This document shows positions 36,363 through 47,363 of a DNA stretch of 64,000 nt, piece by piece (the stretch's first letter is position 1; each line of letters opens with the position of its first letter). The stretch comes from Siphonodentalium dalli. Its lineage: Eukaryota; Mollusca; Scaphopoda; Gadilida; Siphonodentaliidae. Below the pieces are notes generated by a model. That model saw only the letters and a list, made by a program, of their open reading frames with translations, did no database searches and was not told the DNA's origin. The stretch is taken from the NCBI GenBank assembly GCA_032622095.1, contig CP136063.1:145815379-145879378 (forward strand), in the 5' to 3' direction. A program made the position numbers and the translations under genes.

Positions 36363-39300
36363 TAGAGGAGCGGCCAAATGCCAAAAGTGGTCGGATACCC
36401 CTACCCTCGGTAGAACAAGTTGAAACCAACTTTTTCTGGAAGGTAAATCCATATCATTTATGAAAATGATTCTTGGCCTTACCGGAATTGGTGGCAGCTA
36501 TGTATGGTAAGACTATTTGTGAAGGTACCCTACCGAAAAATTAGCCTGTTTTCAGCGCTTGACCAGCTATACACAATTGGTTAAAAGTTAAGCACATCAC
36601 CAAAAACAGAACATTCTATTTGTTATTATTGGGTACATGGTGATACTAGATTGGAACGTTCTTATTTTTTCTGGTTTGTTTGAGATTTCACGACGTCATG
36701 GTAGAGAATGTAACGTTCTGCATCAAAAAATCATGACGATTCAGATAAACTGTCGCCCGTTAACTCTGTACAAAACTAGCACGCTCGACCTATCTTATCA
36801 CGTCATATATGATTGGAAAGACTGGAGTATTTTCTACCAGGAGGTATGAACTTTATTATCCTGTCCCTACCAATCTTGCAATAATAGGCAAAAACTTACC
36901 CCCCCCCCCCCAATGTCATAAAATGCTGAGTATAGCCATCGCCGTGGATTGGATCCCAGAATGATAGAATAGTGCGTAGTATTTGATTTTAATTAGTGTA
37001 TAACGCACATAACAAGTGTAAAATGCGAATTTCCAACAATATTCACTATTAGAAGAGTATCAAAATCCAAGATGGCGTCCAATATGGCGGTCAGTTTTTA
37101 TTTTAAGACTTTGTGAAGTGACATACGAAAAATCCAGAAAAGGAACATCCCCAGTGGTAAAATCTATATTATTGTAATGACTACATAGAATAGCATTTCA
37201 TATCAAACATTAATTTGACCATTAATACATCTTTTCAATTGGTAAAATAATAGGTAAAAATTTATCCCTCCATCCAATGTCATAAAATTTTAAATAAAGT
37301 TATCACCTGGGATTGGAACCACGAATGATATCATGATGCGCAGTATTTTGTTTTATTTAATGTAGAACACACATACGAAGTGACAGGTATGAATTTCCAT
37401 CAATATTCACTATTAGAAGAGAATGAAACTACAAGATGGCGTCCAATATGGCGTCCAATTTTAATTGTACCACTTAGCGAACGGATATACGGACGAACTA
37501 TAAAGGGGACATCCCCTGTGGCATTGTATATCATTGAAGTGACTACATAGACGATATTTCATATGGAACAGTAGTTTCACCATTAGTCCATCTTATCAGT
37601 TGGAGAATTAGTAAACAAAAACTTAACCACCACCCAGTCACAAACGTCCACATAATGGCGGCACTTGTGACTATAGTCCAGAATGCAAAGAATTAAGCAA
37701 ATCGTTAGGAATTACTTTGCGTTGAATACAACGAAGAAACATAAAATGTCAAATTTGCATCCACATCTGGTCTTAGGAGACAACAAAAATCCAACATGAC
37801 GTCTAATTATAATGTCAACACGTTGCGAACAATGAATACGAAAGCCGGTCAAAATGTATCAATCGGCAGTTTGAAGCGATATATTGTTTCGAGTGTGTGT
37901 TTATATTAGACGTCGAAATGTTGTGTTTGAGTGATGGTGGTAAGACAACATTTTTTTCAGATAAACCTTTGACATGACTGTCTCAAATAAACTTAATAAA
38001 CTGTCGACCAGCTCCCTACGGGCGGGTAAACCGTGTCTTTCATGTTGCCATTGGTTTGGTAGTATCCTACATCAGGTTCCAAATGTCACACCCTTAGCTA
38101 TGACGCAAGGATTAATACTGGATGGACATTTGCATTTGTTGAATGTTTAGGTTGTATTGTTTAGCAATTATAAGGAACTTTATATCAAATATTTGGAGAA
38201 AGACAAACCAACCAAAATAAAAAAACACTTAGCGAAATTCCGAGAATGACTTAAATAGTTTAATTTGCTGAATCGTGTATCGTGTATCGATCTCCAGTGC
38301 GCATTTTGACTATTGTTTGACAATTTTATGTCATTTTGAGACGTTAAGTAAGTAAGCACGCACAATATGTAGACAACTGGTAATACTAGAATATGGTCAT
38401 TAACCGTTACAAATAATCATGCACTCGATGCGATACGAAGTGATGTTGTAATGTTCAATACTACCATATGACTATCATATCACTATTAATATATTGTGAT
38501 AGTCTTGAATGAGCAGTCCTCCTTAACATGTCCTTTTGAATTTCCACCAACATTTTCAGAGAGCCTTGCAATAGTTTTGGACAAATGAAACATTAAATAA
38601 AAGAATTACTAACTGTTGTTATATGCAGTAACGCAAAAGACAAAAATGGCATACATTTTGAAATACAGCAAATAAGATATCTAATCGATCTCTGGTTTTG
38701 GGAAAGTGGGATATGAGTCCACGAGCAATCAAAATTCACACATCATAGTAACTACATATTAACGTAACACGGAAGTTATCATCGCACACACACACAAAAT
38801 GCTCTTTAATGGCATAACACAATGTCCATATAATGCAATCAGCGTAAAAATAGGTTATAAATATGCGTTATAGTGATCTAGAGGTTGCGGGTTTGTATAA
38901 TCATCCGAGTTTCGGCTCAGCGTGAAATAAGAGAATAACACCGCATACCTATGCATATAAGTTGTTCTCGCCATATGTTGCTTGATGTGCATGTTTTTCC
39001 GTTCATTGATATTTTAGTCTCGACTAATATGTTAGTTAAATTGTTGTGAATGTCAATCGGATTCATATATGTTACAAACAGAAGATATTGAGTTCCCTGG
39101 CTAGACTAATGAAATTGAATCTTCTATATCTCTGGTGGATATCATATCTGCATTAGTTCTTAGGGACGTGGGTCCGGACTACATGTGTAGTAATATCTCT
39201 CATGCTAATACATTTTATTGATACATAGGTGATAGTGCGATAATCTCACTGAACATGCACGTTAGTGTTCCATTTATGATTGCCGTTAGATTATATTCAT

Positions 39301-41674
39301 AATCACGCAACTCACTAGCAAACCAGAATGTCACTAAAAAAAGTTGTTTTGTCCACGGTTCTTTTGAGTCAGGTGGCATTTGAAATGGATAAAATGGTAA
39401 GTAATGAAAAACTGTAGGCTAGTAGCAAATATAAACACAATTGACAGGGTGACAGGCATAAGGCAATTCACAATAAACACTAGTCATTAGTCTTGATATA
39501 TAGATATTCAAATTGTGTTTATGGTTTGGTCTGTGGCGACTAGGCCATATCACGACATACATTGTATTCTTATGGGTGGCGGAAAGACAGCGCCGATCTT
39601 ACCGCGGAATCAATATACTCAGTCCACACATAAACCACATACCCCCAAACTGGCACAGATATTCGAAAGTTATTTTCACTTAACTTGGACCTCATATCAG
39701 TGTTGCTGATCGGGATTCATAACACCTTCGTCGTTGATCTCGTGTTTTAGGGGGATACAAGTAAATGAGTGTAAATCAGAGTGATGTAATCAACTCAAAA
39801 TCACTGGCATATAGTGTTGTGTTCTTGTTCACCCAGTAGGGTCCTTTGCGTTTCTCAAGAAAAACTGGACATGCCATGCTCAAGTGTCCATTGCTGTAAA
39901 TGCATAGGTTCACATTGTATGACTCATATTCAATGAAAATGTGGGAATTATAAATGTATTTCTCATATCCATCTGTCTCTATGTTTCTATGAACATGTCG
40001 TCACTGGAGTCATGTTTGACCTTTAGTCACTGAACGTTAATTGAATGGTTGGCTATTAGAGCCATGTAGTTTTTATGATTGATAAAAGCAACTGTTGCTC
40101 ATATTTATGAAGATAACATAAATGTTGATTGCCATTTAATAATGGAAACACACATTCTAGCTAATACATCGCATAAGTAATACCATATGAGACGTTCTTT
40201 GCCCGCATATCGTATTAGTTGTTCACAAAGTGTTGACATTAAACTGAACTGCCATGTTGGCCGCCATTATGGCGCAATAGTGGGCGTGACTTCAAACTTT
40301 TGTTTCTTTATCGTATTCAGCACAAATGAAATCAAAAATGAATGCTCATTTCTTTTTGGCCTGTACTACAATCCCCAGCGGCCCATTTGTGTGGATGTTT
40401 GTGACTGTAGGGGTGGTTAAGTTTTTCGTCTAATTATTTCATCAAATGATAATATGGATTAATGCTGAATCTAATGTTTGATATGAAATATTCTATGTAG
40501 TCAGTAAAATGATATATAATATACCACTGGGGACGTTCCTTTTCTGTATTTGTCGTATGCCGTTCACTAAGTTTTAAAATTAAAGTTGGCCGCCATATTG
40601 AACGCCATCTTGGATTATGATACTCTTCTAATAACAAATATGGATGGCAATGTTCTCTGGTCAATTTGCATGTGTATTCTACATTAAATAAAACAAAATA
40701 TTGCGCATTATGCGATCATTCGTGGTTCCAATCCCAGGCGACAACTTTAGTTCGAATTTTATGACATTGACTGGCGGAATAAATTTTTGACTATTTTTTA
40801 CCAATTGATAAGATGAATTATTGGTAAAACTAATGTTTCATATGAAATGCTATTAAAATAATATACATTTTACCACTGGGGACGTTCCTTTTCTGGATTT
40901 TTCGTATGTCACTTCACTTAGTCTTAAAATAAAAACTGAATGCCATATTGGACGCCATCTTGGATTTAGATACTCTTCTAAAAGTGCATATGGTTAGAAA
41001 TTCGCATTTTACACTTGTTATGTGTGTTCTACACTAAATAAAAGGAAATACTACGCACTATTCTATCATTCTGGTATCTAATCCCCGGCGATGGCTATAC
41101 TTTAGCATTTTATGACATTGGGGGAGGGTTAAGTTTTTGCCTATTATTGCAATATTTGTAGGATCAGGAATATAAATTTAATACCTCCCGGTAGAACATA
41201 TTCCAGTCTTTCGAAAAATATATGACAAGATAAGCTCAATCCAGCGTGCTAGTTTTGTATAGAGTTGACGGGCGACAGTTTATCTGAATCGTCATGATTT
41301 TTTGACGCAGAACGTTACATTCTCCACCATGACGTCGTGAAATCTCAAACAAACCAGAATCAAATAACAACGTTCCAATCCAGTATCACCATGTACCCCA
41401 TAATAACAAATAGAACGTTCTGTTTTTGGTGATATGATTAACTTTTAACCATGGTGTATAGCTGGTCAACCGCTGAAAACAGGCTAATTTTTCGGTAGGG
41501 TACCTTCACAAATAGTCTTACCATACATAGCTGCCACCAATTCCGATAAGGCCAAGAATCATTTTCATAAATTATATATGTATACCTTCCAGAAAAAGTT
41601 GGTTTCAACTTGTTCTACCGAGGGTAGGGGTATCTCGAAAACTAAGGCCCTTTTTGGATTTGGCCGCCCCTCTA
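36363..41674. mobile_element. Fold-back element C, ~5.3 kb, arms ~1.5 kb, inserted in the protease gene
   Basis: The left end TAGAGGAGCGGCCAAA and the right end (complement TAGAGGGGCGGCCAAA) start inverted arms that match for about 1.5 kb (36363-37865 and 40185-41674). Landmarks are ACCCTCGGTAGAACAAGTTG, AATGATTCTTGGCCTTA, AGCCTGTTTTCAGCG and TTTCACGACGTCATGGT. Each arm carries three to four subrepeats of about 350-400 bp with CAAGATGGCGTCCAATATGG. The uninterrupted copy II has a single CATA at the site, here duplicated or slightly altered (CATATATAG / CTAATAGGG), consistent with a TA target. The centre (37865-40185) has no recognisable protein. Confidence 0.82.
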
Positions 41675-41677
41675 ATA

Positions 41678-42140
41678 GGGACATTCTAAATTCAAACACT
41701 GGATATCTTGGACATTATCATTTGCCCGAAAATTTAGAGCCGTTTAACAATATTTTCCACATCCGATATGTTCGCGACCAATTTCATGGTGTTGTAAATG
41801 AGGATATAGACAGCGTTTTTGGGCAACAATCGTTTCTTGAATCATTGATTTCAGCCTTAAGTCTTAGTGAATTTCACATTATAACATTTGGAGACATCAC
41901 TGTTAGCTTTTATATTGACAGACCAAGAAATATATTTACAATTTTTGACTCTCATCAACGAGATTTGTTAGGACGAACGTCATCTGGAGGTACAGCAGTT
42001 TTGTTGAATTTTGAGTCCTTTGATGAACTTATTCTGCACGTGTTTGATAATTATGCAGGAATTTTTTTTTAGATCACTCCTATTATAAGACAAACAGTGA
42101 CAGCTATTGGAAGAATTGAAAGTGGGCCATTTATGATTGA
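41678..42140 (+). pseudogene. C76-like protease gene, middle part, copy I
   Basis: Continues the gene after fold-back C: GHYHLPENLEPFNNIFHIRY, FGDITVSFYIDRPRNIF, TIFDSHQRDLLGRTSSGGTA and VLLNFESF. The D-x-H of FDSH supplies the candidate catalytic Asp and His of a C76-type triad. A G-to-T change makes TAG at 42070-42072, where copy II has Glu (GAG). GTAVLLNF here lacks two residues present in copy II (GTAVLSRLNF) and is closer to the family pattern. At 42141-42144 the gene stops abruptly and a fold-back arm sequence follows. Confidence 0.7.
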
Positions 42141-42463
42141 TTCACTTAGTCTTAAAATAAAAACTGAATGCCATATTGGACGCCATCTTGCATATGGTTA
42201 GAAATTCGCATTTTACACTTGTTATGTGTGTTCTACACTAAATAAAAGGAAATACTACGCACTATTCTATCATTCTGGTATCTAATCCCCGGCGATGGCT
42301 ATACTTTAGCATTTTATGACATTGGGGGAGGGTTAAGTTTTTGCCTATTATTGCAATATTTGTAGGATCAGGAATATAAATGTAATACCTCCCGGTAGAA
42401 CATATTCCAGTCTTTCGAAAAATATATGACAAGATAAGCTCAATCCAGCGTGCTAGTTTTGTA
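42141..42463 (+). repeat. 323-bp fold-back-arm patch replacing part of the gene
   Basis: Nearly identical, in the same orientation, to 40913-41259 in the right arm of fold-back C, minus a 24-bp deletion (starting GATTTAGATACTC). It sits exactly where copy II has 1039 bp of coding sequence (53474-54512). The left junction shares TTCA between gene and arm; the right junction is at AGTTGA, present in both. Confidence 0.9.
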
Positions 42464-42519
42464 AGTTGAAAGATTTATCTTTTCTTGTTTAGATATTATG
42501 TACAAATCAAATAAACGGG

Positions 42520-42864
42520 ATGTCATCCTTTAATAACGTGTCGCATGTATCAGGTGAAGGTCAGTCTTCAGTTACCTTCACCTTTAGCATTCCACTGTGT
42601 ACTCGCTCCCCGACTCTAGAAACGCAATCTGATTCCTATAGAGAAGCAGGATACCAACATGAGATTATCAATAATCAGATAATAGCAGCCGAAAGACTGT
42701 CAATTACCTTAAGGTATTTGGCTACTTCTCGTAGATCGGTGTTAATTATCTTCGTCAATGATGTCATGTCACGCTTGTTAATAATTCATTTGTTCGGAAA
42801 TACTTATTGGGGGTCGAAACGTATAAAATTGAACTACCACCACTTCCAAAAACAACACCGATAA
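42520..42864 (+). pseudogene. Possible PIF/Harbinger nuclease fragment, copy I
   Basis: The frame includes YQHEIINNQIIAAERLSITLRYLATSRRS in two parts: HEIINNQIIAA and ERLSITLRYLAT. The ERLxxTLRYLAT motif is characteristic of the N-terminal region of PIF/Harbinger-type transposases and HARBI1-like proteins. The rest of the nuclease, including the DDE domain, is absent. Upstream residues (SSFNNVSHVSGEG) are not recognised. Copy II has the same frame at 54569-54913. Assignment rests on one motif. Confidence 0.35.
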
Positions 42865-43714
42865 ACAATAACGCTCTTTTCTGTTCCATGCAATGGAAAT
42901 GGCTATTTATTGTCCTGATATCAGTGATATAAATGAATGCCTATTAGTATTATCCTGAAATAAATTTATGCCACTTTGGCGAACATGGGAACCACGGTAC
43001 AATTTATGCCATTAGGCACACTTCAGAGTGAAATCTGGGCTTATATTTCGGCGAGAATCCAAATCTAGATTCTCGTAAATATTCTCGCAAATTACCCTGG
43101 ATTCTCGTGAAAAAGTATATATCAGCAAAAAGCAAAATCAGATGAAATATATGCCCTGGAAATATAGCAAATCGTTTAATGCTTTAGAATTTTTGTTTTC
43201 GGAGATTTATATATATGCTTAAAGACATATTATGGACTTTTTCGGGTGCGAGAAATTGATAAGTTAGTGCTCGGGCACTTTGCCAACCTGGGGAATGCTA
43301 TCATTCTACTAACATCACTGAAAATTTCCAAAGAAATCTACAACACGACTTCATAGAGAACATCGTCTGAACTACTCCAAATTGTAAATATTTACACCTC
43401 GATTCGGGGCGCAACTATCGGCTATAATTAAACAAAAATGATTTCGCCATCGACAGTCATTGCATTTAACTAATATATAAGAATGACGTTGTGTATCATC
43501 CATTTGGATTAATATTCGTAACAAATAACTACTTTGAGAAAGATTATTCTTAATTTCTATTTGATCACTCTGCCCGGTGTCTGCCGGAGTGTTTCACGTC
43601 ACTTTAATCAAGGAAGACTGTTCAGAAAAACTGCATTTCAAGACCACCAAACAACTTTCCTTTTTAGGGCCACCACATCTTTCCAAAGATGTACTTCTTC
43701 CATTTTGCTATCAA

Positions 43715-43985
43715 AGACCGAAAAATGTCGTTAAACTAGAGATCCAAATACCCCCTAAGGGCCCCTGTATCTTGAGATATTAAAGACCGAAAATGTCGTT
43801 AAACTATAAAGACCGAAAAATGTCGTTAAACTAGAGATCCAAATACCCCCTATATCTTGAGATATTATAAAGACCGAAAAATGTCATTAAACTACAAAGA
43901 CCGAAAAATGTCGTTAAACTAGAGATCCAAACATCCCCACCCCCTATTTTTTGAGACATTAAAGAACGAAATATGTCGTTACACC
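43715..43985 (+). repeat. Short tandem repeats with AAAGACCGAAAAATGTCGTT (copy I)
   Basis: Repeated AAAGACCGAAAAATGTCGTT-AAACTA-GAGATCCAAATACCCCC units followed by TTGAGATATT. Copy I has about one more unit (about 90 bp) than copy II at 55765-55945. Confidence 0.8.
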
Positions 43986-44343
43986 ATTAATACATAATTT
44001 GTGTTTATGAAAGTCTGACAGAAATCATGTTAATATCGCCTTTCGTTACTGGTTTCCTCGACTCAAATATTTCTTACTGCTCAATACTTATAATTAAAAA
44101 AAATGTTCTGTGTTTTGTCACTTTGTGTCACTTCTTAATAGCATTCTGTATTCTGCTATTGAAAAGAAAAAAAGTTGCAGTATACCTTAAAGGTACGGAA
44201 GGCCTTGGTGGGTATCATGTGAACATATTTCCACCTGTCAAAAACCGCTACAAACGAAAATAATATTCAAATATAGACAGACTTTGTTAATATACAAATG
44301 AGAAATATCTCATAAACAGTATGTTATTGTCGTAAATTTGACG

Positions 44344-45065
44344 ATTGTTATGTAAACAAAGCATAAAAAGTTACTTTCCTGGTGTTTCTTTATATTATGA
44401 TGGTAAACATAAAGAGCGTTCCTTGTTGCTCAATTCCTTATTTGGAAATAATAAAGAGCGTTTATACCATTTGTGTGTGATTAGCCAGTAGCATTGTGCT
44501 GCCTTCTATAACACAATCAGACTCTTGTTTAGGTAAAATGTAGTAGGTCTTTATGTAAGCATGATGCTTAAGCGATAGTGATCGTATATTTGAACCAAAA
44601 TGTATGCGTTTTAATATTTTTCTGTTTACGGTGTTTGGAACAGATATGAATATTTTCGACAACTAAGCCCTCTCGTCCCTTTAATATAATTAATATAACA
44701 TCCCTCATCCAATAATCTCCAAATTGCATATCTAATTTCAATCACAGTTACACGTCACACCGCCCCTCATCATTTGACAATTGTACACCCTTTTTTTGCT
44801 GCTGCTGCTGCAACTGCTCAATTTCTTTAAAAATTATTGAAAAAATGGCCCTCCCGCCCGCCGACATTTACCTCTGATTTTTTTTTTTCGATCATCGGTC
44901 CACACCAAAATTGAGCACACGTCCCTATATAATATACCTATTTAAACCGACTATACACGGTGGTGTAATAGATCAACCGTTAATTTAACCGTTTCAGTAG
45001 CATATTTCCACGTATAGGTTATCACGACAAATCCCTGCTGATCTGTTATTAATGAACCAAACAAT
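44344..45065 (+). repeat. S repeat, copy S1
   Basis: Starts ATTGTTATGTAAACAAAGC and ends CTGATCTGTTATTAATGAACC then AAACAATTA. Contains (GCT)n near 44799. S occurs four times (also 50327-51050, 56306-57028, 62304-63007). S1 and S3 share variants (GAACAGATATG, TCAATCACAG, CCGTTTCAG); S2 and S4 share the alternatives (GAACAAATATG, TCAATCATAG, CCGTTTAGG). It lacks TG...CA ends and does not look like an LTR. Confidence 0.85.
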
Positions 45066-45455
45066 TATATATATATATATATATATATATACTTTTATTT
45101 CCTCCAAGTATAGGAGAGCCATACATTATGAATACAATTACATTAAGAATTGAACAGAAACATAGAACTTATACGGTGTTAGTATGAATTGAACAAGAGG
45201 TAGAAGCACGCACACACAAACATTCATACAGTGTTAGTATAGCTCTCACGCTCGATGATGTATGTGCCTATATATATATACATCAATATGCTTTACGAAC
45301 ACGATAGAAACAGCACAGTAATTATTTTGTAATATGTGGACATGTGGATCCTGAAATCCTGTTTCCATTACCACCATAAGAACAAATCGAGAGTATACTA
45401 TGATCTATGAGTGATGCAGAAAATGATCTGTCTTATATTAGATAGCAATATTGCA

Positions 45456-46166
45456 TCATTCCACGCATAATTGTATTCTCTGATCGGACGTTGCAGAACA
45501 TGCCAAAATAGCGTGTTCAACAATGTTGCTGAACGTAGTATTGCATACCTTACAATTGCCAGGTTCTGGAGAGGTGATTTTGGTCAACAGCTGGCCCACG
45601 AGTAGGAATTTATGCTTTTCACAGTTGATAAATCTACATGAGCGCCATAGTTGGGCTGGAAAAAGGCAGTTGTGACTTTTGTTGAATGCCGTCAATGGTT
45701 GGTCGCCTCTCAGGCGGTTTTCTAGCTCAATTTTGTTTTTATAGTTGATCTGCTGTGTAACAAGGGTTTTCCATTGACTTTTAGTTTGAGACTGACCATG
45801 TGAGGCATAGTCTACAATATACGATGTGAGATTGTATTCATTTGCCAATATATGTACGTCTGTTAAAAATGAGGCAACGTTTGGTGTTTGGTTAGATGTT
45901 TGGTTCGATACAAGGTTGTCGTTCAAGCGTGCAATGAAAATGTCCTTTGCAGCTCTCCCGTCTGGAGTTCTACACAGATTGCCAAAGAAACAGAGTTTTC
46001 GCTTGTTTATAAAGGAAGCGAGAGAGCTTAAACCAAGTAAGCCTTGGACAACGTCAGTGCGAGCCCTAAATGAAAACCCTTGGATACGTTTCAAACAGAA
46101 TCTGTGCACACGTTCTAATGAAGTTATGTTAGTTTGAGATAAGCCGCGCACGAGTTCCACCCCATA
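45456..46166 (-). pseudogene. LINE ORF2 C-terminal part, copy I
   Basis: Follows in frame from the RT part once the hAT insert and one copy of its target duplication are discounted. It begins VELVRGLSQTNITSLERVHR and contains FCLKRIQGFSFRAR, a block common after RT in this LINE group. It ends with a CCHC motif C-x2-C-x9-H-x4-C (CKVCNTTFSNIVEHAILAC) and a stop at 45456. Separated from RT by 1.2 kb, it is non-functional as it stands. Confidence 0.85.
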
Positions 46167-47355
46167 CAGGGATGTGGCTAGAGGGTCTCCGCTGGGGGGG
46201 GGTGTCCACCTTGGGAATTTCCAACTGCACCCCCCCCCCTTGAGTCGGAATCACACCAACACAACTTTTTGCATAATTCCGTTTGTACCCCACCCCCTTG
46301 AGTCGAAATCGCACCAACACAACTGTTTGCATAATTCCATTTGCACCCCCCCTTGTACCTCATGACCAGGCCTAATTTCCTATATATTTATAAGCCATGC
46401 TTCTATTTTCCCAGTATGAGAACATTAAGATATTTTAACCTGAAAATTGCCCCCAAAAAAAACAACTAGTGATCTAATTCCAGACAAATGCACACAGCTA
46501 CCGACAACAGACCAGGAAACACCGGGCCGACCATGGTTGTTTGGCCCGGTGTGAGAAAATTTTGAAAACTATATACAAGAAAATCGCAAATCCTAGCATC
46601 TAGACTGGCCTCAACTGAAGCTTTCCTAGTGTTGGAATTTTCAAACCTCATGCTCCCCCTCAAGTTGGAAAATTCTTCAACTGATGACCATTTATGTCTA
46701 CAAGTTTGACCAAATGTAGTAAAATATTGTTTTGCTAAACTAATTAGCAGTTTTGTATTGGCCATGTGGATGGGGCAATGACACACCGGGCCGACCATGG
46801 TTCGGCCCGGTGTGCGAAAATTTTGAAATCTGAACAAGAAAATCGCAAAATCCTAACATCTAGACTAGCCTCAAGCCTTCCTACTGTTGGAAATTTCAAA
46901 CCCTACACCCCCACTTAGGTTGGAAAATTTCCAACTGATGACAATTCCAATGACAATGTTGACCAATTGTATGACAATATTGTTTTCTTAAATTAACTAG
47001 AAGTTTTTGACTGGCCACGGGGGAGGGACCAGGACACAAGCTTTCCAAGTGTTGGAAATTTCCAACCTGTCACCCCCCTAAGGTTGGAAAATTTCCAACT
47101 GATGTCCATTTTTGTCAAAAATTTTGACAAAAAATAGGAACATATGCAAATATTGGTCGAAAAACAATAAATTCCCCCAATAAATTGTTTTATATTATTA
47201 TAAATCAAACTACAAGAACATTTTCAACCTATTGTTGGTGTGAAATTTCGTTGTGGCAGGTATGAAATTTCCAACTATTGAAAATATAGCTCTCTGCTGG
47301 GGGGGGTGAGACACCCCCCCCCCCCCACACCCCCCCCCCTTTAGCCACATCCCTG
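46167..47355. mobile_element. Non-autonomous hAT element inside LINE ORF2, copy I, 1189 bp
   Basis: Termini are CAGGGATGTGGCTA and TAGCCACATCCCTG. The 8-bp target duplication ACCCCATA is at 46159-46166 and 47356-47363. C and G runs lie just inside both ends. The interior has GGAAAATTTCCAACTGATG repeats and hairpins such as CACACCGGGCCG...CGGCCCGGTGTG (46782-46814). It has no transposase ORF. The identical site and duplication in copy II show insertion before the unit was duplicated. Confidence 0.95.
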
Positions 47356-47363
47356 ACCCCATA

